In this document: positions 40,901 to 52,965 of the stretch, piece after piece
How positions within the stretch are numbered: position 1 is the stretch's first letter
Layout of the letters: each line of letters opens with the position of its first letter
Source of the DNA: Diadema setosum
Lineage: Eukaryota > Echinodermata > Echinoidea > Diadematoida > Diadematidae
DNA: 64,000 nucleotides
NCBI RefSeq assembly: GCF_964275005.1
Contig: NC_092695.1
Coordinates: forward strand, 10,989,697 to 11,053,696
Direction: 5' to 3'
Program-made: the position numbers and the translations under genes
The notes under the pieces: generated by a model
The model's database searches: none
The model's input: only the letters and a program-made list of their open reading frames with translations
What the model was told of the DNA's origin: nothing

Positions 40901-41667
40901 CATTGCATGTTGGTTACATTGTACAGGAGGACAAGCTTAATCACGTCAGACATTGTCGAGAATCAAATCTTTATTTCAAAGACAGACACAGAAGCTGCAA
41001 TTTCTACAGTAGTATTACGAATTTCGCCAGAAATATTGGCCAGGAACTCTGTGCATTTCAGATTGTGGCAAAAGTAGGCCCTACATTTCCAGACCATGTT
41101 TAAACAGTTTGATTGAACGGAGTAAAATGAAATAGAATGAAGATGAAAATTGGACATAATTAATTACGTGAGTTAAAATCTTTTTTTTTTTTTTAAGGAA
41201 TCACGGAAGGTTAACCTTTCACATAGTGAGCATAATATTAATAGTCTTGTGTGAAGGAAGACTCTTCAGTGTATAACTTCACTACTCCCCAGGGGGCTCT
41301 TTTGAACTACAAATGTATTTCTACTATACCAACGTTATTGTCTATATAATACCCATTACATCTGGGCGGGAGGGACCATGATATACACAATGACTCTATA
41401 AATAATATCGAATTCAAATGTTAATTTTGTAAGACTCTCCATGTATCCACGTAGAGATTTGTCACAGAAAACTGTTGCTATTCATTCCATGCAGGATATA
41501 TGAGTTCAGTACACCAGCTTTTATGACTGCAATGACCCCATAGACCATGCCCACGACCTAATTCTGCAATCCTGCATAGTGCATGAAATCAGCAAGATCA
41601 TGGGAAGATGATTCCCTTCTTGACATTTTTCATGCTTCAGATTCATTTTAGAATATCAGCTTAGATT

Positions 41668-42130
41668 GGCTGACTGACTGATTGATTGATTGATTACTTT
41701 ATTGTCCACAATGTATTTTTTTTTATATTGGATAATATCACAATAAAAGAAATATCATATGCATCACAGGTACATCACAGACATGTCGCATGCAGAATGC
41801 GACTGAAACTCATTTGAACATACAATATCACATACACCATAACAACATGATACATTAAACTGAAGTTTACAACTATATAAAAGCTATCAACATGAATACA
41901 TTATTCAACTCATAAATGTATACTCATTAATATCCTTTCCTGAATCGTCACTATAATACACCAAAAATATCTCACCTCTATGCATATCTCAATTTACAAT
42001 TGTATTTTCCAACATATTATAAAACTCATTAGCCTCATAACTTTTAACCTCATCTAACTTCACCAAATACCAAAACTTATCTGGCATCTTTCGATAAAAC
42101 ACCATATTATAAATATAATTTCATTATGAT
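41668..42130 (-). mobile_element. LINE 3'-UTR-like fragment (reverse orientation)
   Basis: Begins with (TGAT)n TTACTTTATTGTCCACAATG, a common form of a LINE tail read on the reverse strand. It continues through an A- and CA-rich stretch with many ACATACAATATCACA-like words. No coding part is left. Confidence 0.4.
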
Positions 42131-42944
42131 AATTACTGAATTAACAAGAAAAAGTACAAAAAGACTTTGTTTATCTTCGAACGCGCCATGCTGTGCAATA
42201 CTCATGTATACACATTGTTTCTATTACCAGATTTTCTTATATTCTTACAGTGCTCATCAGTGCCTCACAAAAACGATGAGCCTTTAAGTTACGCTCGAAA
42301 AAGGACATTTTTATATGACACGTATTATTACATGACACGTGATAAAAAGCAAACTGAATGATCACACAAAATGTAATAACCTCACTTCATGAAATGTGTG
42401 TATAATAGATGCTATCACATCATACAACCATACATGTACACTGCGCATTTAGGTTTCTTTTGTTGACAATAGAAACTAGCTAAAAAGTTATCGATAAGTT
42501 CTGGTTACTTAGTACATGCATAGGAATAGTTTCCTTGATGCTTTCAGGCGAGTAATTAAGATGTACTTGTATATCCCAAACAATCGTCTATATCTGCATT
42601 GTGCATGTGTGCTCTGTCTTCAAAAGGGAGACCTGTGGATATAAATACATGTACATTGCTTGTTTGCACGCAGGGATGCAGACACAACTCAAGACTATAG
42701 TTACGTATTACTCTTATACAATGAATTATATGAATATACATTGTATTACGTAATACATGCCATTGTTTGATAAGCTAACTTGGTTTTACATGTCGTGGTG
42801 TCTTTGCAATTGGCTCACAAATATACATGTATAGCCAACCCCCATTTTAAAAGACTTTGCCTGTAAATAAGTATAAAGAAATTTGAAAAGCTAATAAAGG
42901 CCCGGCATAAACAGAATCAGCGAGAGTTACAAACTTAACAGCGT

Positions 42945-43261
42945 TCAGAGGATCGACTCTGTCGTAATACATGTATCGTTATCAATGTTTATTGCATTAT
43001 CAAATGCCATCGCGTCTTCATATGACGGTGGCTGGAGTTCTGGATCGGTGTCTGCGAGTGCATTGTTGATAGCAGTCGATCCATTCTCCTGCACTGCAAT
43101 GGCGGAGGTCTGTGTCGGCGGAGGGCACTTACGGCAGCATGATATACAGCATGAGCAGAGGAGGACCAGTGCTTGTACACATCCCGCTACGATAATTGGA
43201 GTGAAGGAGTTGGCTGCACCAACATCCGTATTACCGAATCCAGGCCGTACTCCACTGCGAG
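42945..43261 (-). CDS. terminal exon of a single-pass membrane protein with PPxY motif
   Basis: The minus strand shows a pyrimidine-rich acceptor (TTTCTGTGTTCAG) followed by an open frame of about 105 codons to a stop. The encoded C-terminus has a short outside part (RPGFGNTDVGAANS), a hydrophobic segment (FTPIIVAGCVQALVLLCSC), a juxtamembrane Cys cluster (CCISCCRKCPPP) suited to palmitoylation, and a cytosolic tail with LQPPSYEDAMAFDNAI. PPSY is a WW-domain/Nedd4-ligase binding motif, and this layout resembles small Cys-rich adaptors such as the shisa, WBP1 and CYYR1 types. The upstream exons with the ectodomain were not found. The family is unassigned. Confidence 0.6.
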
Positions 43262-43515
43262 CTGAACACAGAAACATTGGTAACCAACCTGATAGGCAGA
43301 TATCCTCTATTTTCACAATTATTCAACCTCGTTGACGAAGTTTGATAAGTACAGGGCTTAGTGTGTGAAAAGGCGTGTGTGTTGTTCGTGTGTCAGGGTG
43401 TGTGTATTACAAAGTAACTATGCTACCAAGAACAGAGAAAATTGTAACACAAAAACCCAAAACATTCATACAGTACACAATAATATAAGAGCTTGAATTT
43501 TAGGAAATAGACAAT

Positions 43516-43760
43516 ACAGTGCACTCCCGTTACAACGAACACGGTTATAAAGAAATTTCGTTATACGAAGTAAAACTTCTGGTCCCAAAACTATCGCCAT
43601 TAAGTCTATGGTAGAAAATTTACTCATAACGAACACGGTTATAGCGAAATTTTCGTTGTAACGAAGTATTTTCCAAGCGCTACTGACAAAGAAAAACAAA
43701 AGAAAATGTGCTCCGTTATAACGAAATGCGGATCGCTTTGGAAAATACGTATAGCGGAAC
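43516..43760. repeat. CGTTATAACGAA-word palindromic element, copy 1
   Basis: The end CAGTGCACTCCCGTTACAACG is followed by repeated ACGAACACGGTTATA, GAAATTTCGTTATAC and TAACGAAAT words in both orientations. Related copies are at 53461-53668 and, truncated, at 61166-61230. Confidence 0.65.
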
Positions 43761-43945
43761 AAGCATTTCTAGCGTCTCTTCATGGGCGAACGCCTCATAT
43801 CACAGTGTGTTTGCTCCGTGTGTCAGGTACACTTTCCGAGGGGAACTTGCGTTAATGTAATACAATAATCTGAAATCAAATAAGTTCATTTTATTGTTCC
43901 GAAGTTTCTTTATTACAAAACACACAGACCCTGATACACCTAAAT

Positions 43946-44574
43946 GTCCGTTAGTTTGGAAGTTAAATAGGGTTTGCTATTACGAACATTTTGGCGTTAT
44001 TCCAATGGTTCGTTATCAATAAGGAGACAACGAAATAATTATGGTTCTTATTACGATGGTTCGTTAGTCCGAAAATGATAGAAATTCCAAACGTTCGTTA
44101 ATCGGAACATTAAGAAAACGTTTCGTTAATCCAAAAGTGAAAAAGGTGAGTCCTCTAACTTTTAGGAATTACAGACTTATAATCGTCTTAAGATAACCGA
44201 ACCTTCGAAATAACTAATCTTTCTCATTTTTCTTATTAACAAACCCTCTTTAGAGAAACGAACCTTATTTCATTTTCGGATAAAAAAAAAAAAAAAACGT
44301 TCGGCACCATGAACCTTCGGAAAAAGAACCTTTCTCACTTTTTGATTCACCAGCGTTTGGAATGACGAATCTCATTTCATTTTCCGATCAACGAACCTTC
44401 GGAAAACGGACAATATGTAAATTATGAGCTTTCAGAATACCGAATCTTCTGAAGAGCGAAGCTTCAGATGAACAAACCTTCAGAATCCCGGGAATGGTAA
44501 ACTTCGGAATAAGGAGCCTTCAGAGTAACGAAATTTAGTAAGATACAAACCTATGGAATAGCGAACTGTAATCG
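43946..44574. repeat. TTCGTTATTCCGAA-type palindromic element, copy B
   Basis: Starts GTCCGTTAGTTTGG. The left half carries GGTTCGTTAGTCCGAAAATG-type units. The right half carries the complement (CCGAACCTTCG, TTTCATTTTCCGATCAACG). It ends GCGAACTGTAATC, like copies A and C. A pure A-run interrupts it at about 44283. It is more diverged and longer than the others. Confidence 0.7.
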
Positions 44575-44859
44575 AATCCTGAACCGGAATCGTTTTCTAT
44601 GTATGTGTGACAATACAAACAACTTTATGCTCTCTTTTGAATAAAATATTTAAACGAAATTAAAAAGGTACCGTTTTCACATAGCTTTCCAGTGTATGAT
44701 GAGTATTCAACAAACAGAATATGATTTATTTATCAGCTTTATTGTATTCTACTTGATTTGACTCAGAGTTGTTACAAGATTAGCTTGGATTCTCTCATTA
44801 GGAAGTGCCCATCCTTCCAGCAGTATATATTCAGTGGCTATATTCAAAACAATTATTTT

Positions 44860-45815
44860 CTTAGCCTAATTAGCATAATCATGCCATTAGCATGATTGTA
44901 TACAATTATGTAATACAGCTGTATGATATTATTGCTAATCTTAAGTAGGCCAGGAAACATGGATAATATATACAACTTTCCAAGGTTTTTGTACGAAGAT
45001 GAATCTATCATGTTCATAACAAGTTTCCATTTGAAAATAAGTGCAAGTGTCTTAATAAATCTTTACTAGCAAAATGAGATAATTTGCATATTTAGTAGAA
45101 GGTGCAAGATGTACATTACTAATTATGACATTGAAAAATTGTTTAGAGATAGATCTTCGCTGATTTGTGTTCCAGATGGATAATGCAAAAGAAATTTCAA
45201 ACCTTAGGCAATTATCTTTACAAGCCTATAATCAGCATAAGCCTACTATGCTGATAAGCATGATTTACAGGTTTGCTAATTTTCATGATTTTAGCCCTGG
45301 AAGCCTGAAAATAACAGATAAAACAAATTTCAAGGGGTTTCTATCATGACAAATCCATTTGTAACGCAGATTTCCATGTATGGAGATACTACGAGTATCT
45401 TATCTAGCATAATGAGCTTGTCTGCATAATAATTATGTACAACAGTCCATCAGATGCTCATTCCATACATTGTACAACAGTTTCTGTAATACAATGTGCA
45501 TGACTTAGAAAAGTTGTTTAGTACGAGGATTTTTAGTTCATTCGCGTTTTATAGGTTGGTATTGAAGTAATACATATAACATAAGCTCGGTTGCCACCTT
45601 TGCAACCTTGAACAATTATTTTACTACCCTAGTTAGCATGAATTATTCAGCTTCTTATGTAAGATTTTGCTTTTAATACCTCGATGCATGCAGGAAGCCT
45701 GAAAACAAGGATAACACAACTTTTCAAGCGGTCTCTTTGATGAAGAATCCATTTTTTGAAACCAGTTTTTAGAATAGTAATGTAATTGCAAGAGCACGAT
45801 GAGAATAATGAGCAC
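44860..45815. repeat. diverged tandem repeat, about 350-390 bp unit
   Basis: Three units share the phrase CAGG/GGAAGCCTGAAAA...ATAA(C/A)ACAA.TTTCAAG.GGT.TCT followed by a CAT/GATGAA word, near 44960-45000, 45300-45350 and 45695-45745, with TTAGCATGATT words between. The complement of this phrase recurs at 48.4-50.0 kb. Confidence 0.5.
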
Positions 45816-46005
45816 GGTAGCATATCACAATATTTAATATCATTTTATTTCTTTATTCTAATTGACAACAAAATGAAATCCTAAATGAAACATACTCTGT
45901 GTGGTACCACGTACCGTGCGCATGAAATGTCTGTGGAAAAATGTTCGCTACAACATAATTATTTAGGCCTATATTGATTGTCATTGACCTTGAATTCCCT
46001 CCCCT

Positions 46006-46029
46006 TTCCCCCCCCCCCCCCCCCCCCCG
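46006..46029. repeat. poly-C tract
   Basis: About 20 consecutive C. The adjacent Gly-rich open frame on the other strand is an artefact. Confidence 0.9.
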
Positions 46030-46094
46030 TCCTGCAACCTCTCCACCTTGAAAAAAGTGCGAGTTCGGGAAAGTTTTGAACATGTTCAAAAATA

Positions 46095-46940
46095 TTTACG
46101 AAGAGTCGTGCCGACTTGTCGCGAGTTATCCCGAGTTACATTAAGAGCTTTACGCGAGTTATCACGAGTGCCCCTTTGAGGCAACCCGCCACAACTCGCC
46201 AGAGCTCGGCACTGTAACTCGGCTAAGTGGGAACCCTGCTTAAAACTCCCCGTGAACTCGCGAATGGTTCCAAAATTTTCCCTAACTCGAAGTAATTCGT
46301 GCTGAACTCGTTTAAACTCGTAATGTATACTCGTACTACTCGTAACAAACCCTCAAACTCTTACATCTGTATTTCATTTAGTGACACCTATTTAATTGGA
46401 TTTTTTGTTTGTTTGTTTTAATCGGTTCCCCCAGTTATAGTTGGTCTTAAAAAAACATCCGCATTTTTAACTTCCCCTAATCTGATTTATCACGGGACCT
46501 GCGGCTGTACAAGTTAATGCTTTTACGCAGGCCCCATCATATTTTTCGCATCATGACCACAGTTAAATTCGCATGTATACAGACCTTGTGTTTATACCAA
46601 ATCAAACTTTTGTACATTCCGATGAAGACTCATCTAAATTATGTTTTGTATAATTTTCGTATTTATACACTTTATTGTGATATATGTGAGAAATATGAAA
46701 ATAAATTGAAATGAAATGAAAATGAAAAATACTCGTACGAAGCTCGCGAAGAACTTACTCTTCATAACTCGCCACCTTCAAGTATACGCGAGTTCTGCTC
46801 GAGTTTTGAAGAGTCCAATACGAGCACTACGACCCTACTACCAGTATGTGTAGGGGGGAATTGCCCTCGAGCTAAGCACGAGTTAAGATCGAGCTCTGCG
46901 ACTTACCACGAGTTTTGTATTAGCTTATTCGGAGTGCATC
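46095..46940. repeat. ACTCG/CGAGT-word palindromic element, interrupted
   Basis: 46095-46350 and 46728-46940 are dense in ACTCG, CGAGTT and GAACTCG words in both orientations (CGAGTTATCCCGAGTTAC, ACTCGCCAGAGCTCGG). The DNA between, about 46355-46727, lacks the word and ends AAATTGAAATGAAATGAAAATG. It is best read as a LINE 3' end inserted on the plus strand. Confidence 0.55.
46370..46727 (+). mobile_element. LINE 3' end inserted in the ACTCG element
   Basis: The block ends in a tail of GAAATGAAAATG-type repeats after TACACTTTATTGTGATATAT, a usual non-LTR 3' terminus. It cleanly separates two halves of the ACTCG element. No coding sequence remains. Confidence 0.45.
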
Positions 46941-47289
46941 GCACTGATCTATTAATATGGAATTATTCACATTTTCCCAGCGTTTTCAAGACAGAAGACA
47001 TTCATTCAACCCTTATCGCACGTGCACAAATAGGTCATTGCCGTTACATTTCCAGAACTACGTAAAAGTTACGACAAAAAACATGCCTCGGCTTAAGAAA
47101 TCCAAGAAAAAACCGGAGAAGGAAATGGAGATCCTTCAAGCAATGGTAGAAGTAGAGGTAGAAGAGATCATCCGTGATGAACTACAGAGGCAGTCATCAT
47201 CGTGCTCATTATCGTGCAAATCATCGTGTAATCTTATGGCATTTTATATTTTCTGTTTATTTTATCATCATGTTATGATTTACATTTAT

Positions 47290-47384
47290 ATAGTATTGAC
47301 TGGCCTTGAGGGAGATACAAGAAAATATTTTTTTTCAGCGCGGGCAATATTTTCTGGTATCTCCCTCAAGGCCAGTCAATATCA
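47290..47384. repeat. hairpin-forming inverted repeat, about 38-bp arms
   Basis: The left arm ATTGACTGGCCTTGAGGGAG continuing ATACAAGAAAATATT is complementary to the right arm AATATTTTCT, GGTATCTCCC, TCAAGGCCAGTCAAT with one unpaired base. The loop is about 15 bp (TTTTTTCAGCGCGGGC). This may be a tiny foldback transposon or an RNA hairpin; nothing distinguishes them here. Confidence 0.75.
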
Positions 47385-48511
47385 TAATTATTACCTATCC
47401 CCTAGGTAAATTAGGAAAAAAAGTGAATACGGCTCTACACTATGATATAGATCAAGCCACATTTGAATCACCAACATGTCAAATAATTGCAAAATTGTTC
47501 ATCAATGTACATCATTCAACTCCAACTTCCAAGATACATATAGCAGCTGTAACAGGCGAACTTCAAACATCTGAACGTATTTACACTTTGTTTTTGTTTC
47601 TGTTTCAATTTGGAGAGTATACTGTAATAGCTGATGGTTACTGTGCAGTTATTGAGCACACATGGGCTCGTTATTGTTTGACGCGTAGTGCTGCTGGAAG
47701 TGGTCGACCTTGTATGAGTTGATTTATTGGCGTTCTTCTGCGATGCGTGTGTCCCGGATATGTGAATGTCTCCTCTTTGTGAATGACCGGAATGTTTATA
47801 CGTGAAGTGAATGGCGAGACCCGGATGAAGGGTGATGCGCACTAATATCGCCCGCTGACGACCGATCAAAATATCAACTATGATTGCCCCACAAAAATAC
47901 CTCATATAGGTAATAATTATATTTCTCATTCTACTTTAAATCCACGAATAAGCCTGAAAACACTGATTTATACGATTTTGTTATTGTGTATCGATATGTT
48001 GGGGTGCTTTTGTATTTTTTGAACGATGTGGCGAACAATGGGTGATACATCTGGAAAATGTAATTGATTTTATTTTTCATACATTGGTTATCTAATCAAA
48101 TTACCGGCCAACACGCAGGGGAGGGAGCTTTTGTATCATTAGAATTCAAAATCCAGTTTCAAAGCTTAGAAATCAAGCTTCATTTACTTCAATACCATCT
48201 AAAACTCGAATCTAAAAAAAAAAAGAACAAAAAACAAAAAACAAAACACACACACACAAAAATCTGTACTTCACAAGTTTCCAGGTCATGCACACACTAC
48301 GTGGCACCATTTGACTGGACCATATATTATGCAAATTTGCTCAATACGCTATTATATCCAAGACACAAACGCAATTTCCAAAAGTAATTTAATGTTATAA
48401 ATGCATTTATTTGTCCTATATAGAAAACCTCTCAAAGTCATTTTATCTTTGCTTTCATTCTTCCTTGATTGAAACTAGCAGCATGTTATTACATATTACG
48501 CTAAATCTGAT

Positions 48512-48800
48512 TTCAATTTCAATTTATTTTCGTATTTCTCTATGTGGAAGATACATGCACAGACTGATGAAGTATAACAAAATATGAAAATATATATGTC
48601 CTGCTTTGATAATATACAAAAAAGTACAAACATAAAACATAGTGGTCGATTGTGTCAGTTTCAATCAGAGTAAAAGAATGCTGTAGAGAAATACGATGGA
48701 ACCTATACTTAAAACCAAGCTTAGTGTAGGTCCCAACAAAAGCTTAGTGTGGAGAACAGATTGAGGAACACTGGTACAACTAAAGACCAAACTATGAAAA
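48512..48800 (-). mobile_element. LINE 3'-end fragment (reverse orientation)
   Basis: Begins TTTCAATTTCAATTTATTTTCG and continues with unique sequence. This is how a non-LTR element with an (ATTGAA)n tail looks when inserted on the minus strand. Confidence 0.4.
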
Positions 48801-49139
48801 AAATAATAATAATACTCAAGGGTTCAGAAGATTCTTGCAATACAATACAATCAAAGGAGAACAAGAAACCACATGTTGCACACAAATGACCCAAACTATA
48901 TAGTAAAGTATATTTATTAGGCTAATAAAGAGATTTGCTAGGGTTATGTGCAACATGAACAGCTTTCCGCATAATGGTGCCATCTATAGGCCTTCTGTTG
49001 AATAATTACGCAAATTAGCTCATTAGGCAAAAATGCTACTTAAGATACTTGCATATTTTTATTATATTATCAAAATGAAAACTGTTTTGAATTGATTCCT
49101 TGTCATAGAAAACACTTGAAAATTGGTATTATCCGTGTT

Positions 49140-49505
49140 TTAAAGGTCCAGTTTACCTTTGGGAGCAGTGATTTGATTTTTTTTTTCAAGATATGGCCTT
49201 TCATGCATATGTGGGGGTATGTTGTACCACAAAACACCCTCCCATATAAAATATTTGCAATAAAGCCTAAAATATAAGATGTCAGTATTTTTCTCAATAA
49301 ACCGTAACTGTATAAGTACGGTTCAGTCTGGAAACACTCTTATTATAACTATTGTTCACATTTTGTATATTCAACAACATTATACTTTAATATCGATTTT
49401 ACTGATTCAAATTTACACAGTGGTTGTTTCTATCCCTAACTCACACTTTAAAGCACTAATGCTATGTTTTTGTTTCATCTGCAAATGGTAAATTATGACT
49501 TTAAT
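49140..49505. mobile_element. MITE with TTTAAAGGTCCAGTTTACC ends
   Basis: The left TTAAAGGTCCAGTTTACC and the right GGTAAATTATGACTTTAA are imperfect terminal inverted repeats. The insertion splits one unit of the surrounding tandem repeat. Non-coding. Confidence 0.55.
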
Positions 49506-49989
49506 GCTTCCTGGATTAAAATTATAGCAGCATAATGCAAATCAATGCCTATGCATAAAGAATACAACACTGCTTGGCAAGATAATTATGCTAATGTAGG
49601 CTGATAGAGATACTATAGTACTTTCCCATGGCTGCCCAAGAGGCAGCCAAGCATGATTCTTCTGTATTTCCATCTAAAACACGAGTCAATCAAACTATAC
49701 AAATTTTCCACGTCATGCCACATAATTATAATATGGTATTTCAGAATTAAAACCGTTGTAATAAATCATAATCTCGTCATAGAAAGCCCTTGAAAAGTTG
49801 TATCACTCATGTTTTCTCGCTTCCTGGACTGAAATAAGCAAATTTTGTGTATTTTAGGATGACACAATGAAATGTTAATTACATGATTATGCTAATTAGT
49901 TATTAAAAAAAGTGGCCATAATAGGATTGCAAAGGCGGCAATTAGACTAAATCTACTTCAATACCCTTCTACAACACGAATCAATAAAA

Positions 49990-50770
49990 ATGAAAACAAC
50001 TTTATTATACTTACCAACTTTTCAAGGTCAGGTCTACGTGACCATCTATGGGATTATAATCTATAGTATATAACTGTGGTCTGGCATTGACTACTCGTTA
50101 AAGGAATGAGAACATTTCAATTCCTTTCTACTCCGGTAACTATATCACTGTTCACAAAATAATACTCACTCTCAGACCGAGCAAGATCCAGGTGTGAAAC
50201 CATTAACAGAATTGCAGTACCTAGCAAATGATTCTGTATTGGAGAGCACATCAAAGCATTCATCATGAAAGATTACGATCGTTACAGGCAGTTTGTGCAG
50301 GATGGTGACTTTCCACAACAGGAACGTGAGACAAAACAGTAACTGTTTCACCGCAAATACTGTTTCGACAACGAATAACTAGTCTTCTGCTTGCATTGCA
50401 ATTATTATAACTTGTCTTTTCCAAAGGCAGCTTTTATTTCATATTCATATCTATTGCACATTGACCCGCTTCTGATCATAAATGAAGAGTTCATGGAGCT
50501 AGTATAAAAACATGAAATAACAATATTGATGTAATACACTTTACGATGTTTGTAAGTCTATAAGAGGTGCATGACCTCATACGATTCGAGTTTATGTGTT
50601 CAATTAATTAGGAAACATCACTAACCCCAAAACCCTGGCAGCTCATGAAAGTGAGTTCAAAGGCTATCAACATAAATAAGACTTGATCATAATTTAAAAG
50701 ACAATGTAATATTGTCACAGGACCTATACATCTTGTATAACAGTAGAAATCATTACACCTGTAAAACACA
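49990..50770. other. no gene recognised
   Basis: AT-rich DNA with no open frame, structured repeat or RNA gene that I can support. Confidence 0.5.
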
Positions 50771-50772
50771 TG

Positions 50773-51315
50773 GGTAGGGTGCTGTTCGTTATTCCGAAGG
50801 TTCGTTATTTCGAAGGTTCGTTAGTCCGAAACACACAAATTTCCTATACCTATAGGTTCGTTAATCCGAAAATGAAGAAGGGTTCGTTAATCCGAACATT
50901 AAGTTTGTGACGTTATTCCGAAGGTTCGTTATTCCGAAGGTTCGTTAATCCAATAATGAAATAGGGTTCGCTATTCCGAAGGCTCGTTTATCCGAAAATG
51001 AAATAGGGTTCGATATTCCGAAGGTTCGTTAATCCGAAAATGAAATAGGGTTCGTTATTCCAAAGGTTCATTGAAATGAAATAGGAGCCGTAACCAACCT
51101 TCGGGATAACGGGCTTTAATTGTGTCATTTTCGGATTAACGAACCTTCGGAATAACGAACCTTATTTCATTTTCGGATTAATGAACCTTCGGAATAACAA
51201 ACCTTATCACATTTTCGGATTAATGAACCTTTGGAATAACGAATCTTCGGAATAACGAACCTTCGGAATAACGAACCTTCGGACTAAAGAACCTTCGGAA
51301 TAACGGACTGTAACC
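50773..51315. repeat. TTCGTTATTCCGAA-type palindromic element, copy C
   Basis: The best-preserved copy. Positions 50785-51075 repeat a unit of about 40 bp, GGTTCGTTATTCCGAA then GGTTCGTTAATCCGAAAATG and AAATAG. From about 51090 the same units run in reverse complement (CATTTTCGGATTAACGAACC, TTCGGAATAACGAACC) to ACGGACTGTAACC at 51315. The element is one long foldback made of tandem units. Confidence 0.85.
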
Positions 51316-52389
51316 AATATCTATAATTTTAAAAGAGATACAACTTATAGGACTGAAGTATTCAACACAATAGAAGATCGCAACAAAGAGACAATGACAA
51401 AATGCTTGCTCTTGTCAACGATTGCCTCCAGAACAATGAGGGCACAGACAGGCAGGCCTATAGTGTGTTATTAATGATTTCCAGTCGTACAACATGCCAG
51501 ACAAACTCAAATGATTACGTGCATGCTGCTATCGACAGTTATGGTTTCTGTGCATGTATTGATATAAAATAGTCATGATTATTGATTTTCGCAGATAAGG
51601 CATGTGTGATATAGTTACTCAATTTACTCTCCCTCTCTGTAAAACTCCCCTCTCTCCCATTTAGGCATATTAACAAGTTGATTACGATCACCCATCACAT
51701 AGCGTAAACTATATTTTGCGCTCGAAATTTACATCAAGAAGCACCATGAGATGTGTAGGCCCTGTATAGTCAGGTCGCTTTAAATAGTGAAATTACCGTT
51801 ACACGGCGGATAAAAGCATCAAATTTGGCACACGGATTCCTTGAGAGTAGGAGCCCTTCGGGAATCATTAAGAAAAACATTAAAAAGAGCAAAAATTTCA
51901 AAATGGCCGACGCTTAATCGGCAAAACCTTCACTTTTCATGTAATATGGGTGATACGATGACAATCTATACATTACATAATATATCTTTGTATTTTTGGT
52001 TTGCTTTAGAACCTTGTATAAGCTTGAACACTGTGGGATAAAGGAGCATTATTCATATTCTTGCGTAATGTAAAATCTCTGAACTGCTGGGGGAGGGGTT
52101 GGGCAAAAGGGGCGGGACCCCCCCCCCCCCCCTAAAAAATGCCATATAGGTGATTCGATGACAATATTTGTATATTTTCATTTTTGGTTTGGCTTAGAAC
52201 CTTAATTTGGACATTGTGGTAGGAGCATTGTTTACATATTTGCGTAATATAATTTGTATTAGTGTCTGAACTCCATGTGGGGGGGGGGGGTTACTACAAA
52301 AGGGGTGGGACCCCCTTAAAAATTGCTGTTTGCTTGTTCTTTTGAGTGCTCTTTTTTCCGTTTTGCTCTTAGACGGCGGATAAAAAGTT

Positions 52390-52965
52390 AAAATTCGGCA
52401 CAATGATTCCTTGAGACCAATAGAGTAGGAGCCCCCTCATCTGTTTTTTGGCGTCTGGCCGGCTTGCGAGTGTCAATTACAGTTGTACTGACCATTTTTA
52501 GTAAGGTGACATTGAGCTCTGCGATCATGTCCCGGATATTTTCATCAGCGTCGAATGTTGACACTTTATGAAGGACATCCTCAACCCTCTTCTCCTTTAT
52601 CACAGAAGAAACTTTTTTGAATATCTAATGCTGTGCGCTCATCGGCCTTTTCTGATCTTAATTTGGGGTGTTAGTGCTCTTTTTCTTTGCCTTCTCCAAT
52701 TTAGAATTATTGAATTTCAAATGGTAAGATTTGGTGAGCTGTTTGTGTAACAAAGCTTTCAACAGTTTCTTCACTCCCAAAGCAGAGTTCAACTGGAACA
52801 GCATTAATGGCTCGAAACTGTTCGGCATTCGACAGGAATGACTTGTAGGCAGCTGTCTTGTCACCACTTGCCCTTGAACTCTTCTAGAGACACTTTAAGG
52901 GTTCAGCGGTGTCTTGCTGGTAAATTACACAACGATCCCACTTAAATTTACCATGATGGATCACA
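52390..52965 (-). pseudogene. remnant of a transposon-associated CxxC protein
   Basis: Minus-strand pieces read, with frame changes and a stop, FKWDRCVIYQQDTAEPLKC, then GDKTAAYKSFLSNAEQFRAI, then LTKSYHLKFNNSKLEKAKKK, then VEDVLHKVSTFDADENIRDM and IAELNVTLL. I recall a widespread invertebrate family of uncharacterised, transposon-linked proteins beginning W-x-x-C-x-x-C-Q...C and containing S/W-C-H-x-x-F/KFN-x(2)-KL, followed by D-x-x-x-x-IRE. The remnant matches that order. It is dead (stop after KC, missing middle). It sits inside an inverted-repeat element and may be that element's own gene. Confidence 0.5.

Larger units (their letters stand above)
48430..49960. repeat. diverged tandem repeat, about 320-bp unit, opposite sense to 44.9-45.8 kb
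   Basis: Units start near 48425, 49103 and 49780 with CTCTCAAAGTCATTTTATC, CACTTGAAAATTGGTATTATC and CCCTTGAAAAGTTGTATCAC. They continue with a CTTCCT(T/G)GA(T/C)T(G/A)AAA phrase and TAATTA/ATTAGC words. The first interval carries a LINE tail (48512) and the second a MITE (49140-49505). Removing these leaves similar unit sizes. Confidence 0.5.

Noticed and set aside
46957..47409. 150-codon plus-strand ORF beginning near the ACTCG repeat, with a basic/acidic segment MPRLKKSKKKPEKEMEILQ
   Set aside because: Most of the frame crosses repeat and hairpin DNA. The charged segment is suggestive, but no splice partner or family was recognised.
47516..47929. 137-codon minus-strand ORF
   Set aside because: Composition is Ser/Thr/Lys-rich without motif. 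It overlaps a plus-strand ORF of equal length, and neither has support.
50773..51315. A CRISPR-like or satellite array
   Set aside because: Units are not separated by unique spacers and reverse orientation at the centre, and the DNA is eukaryotic.
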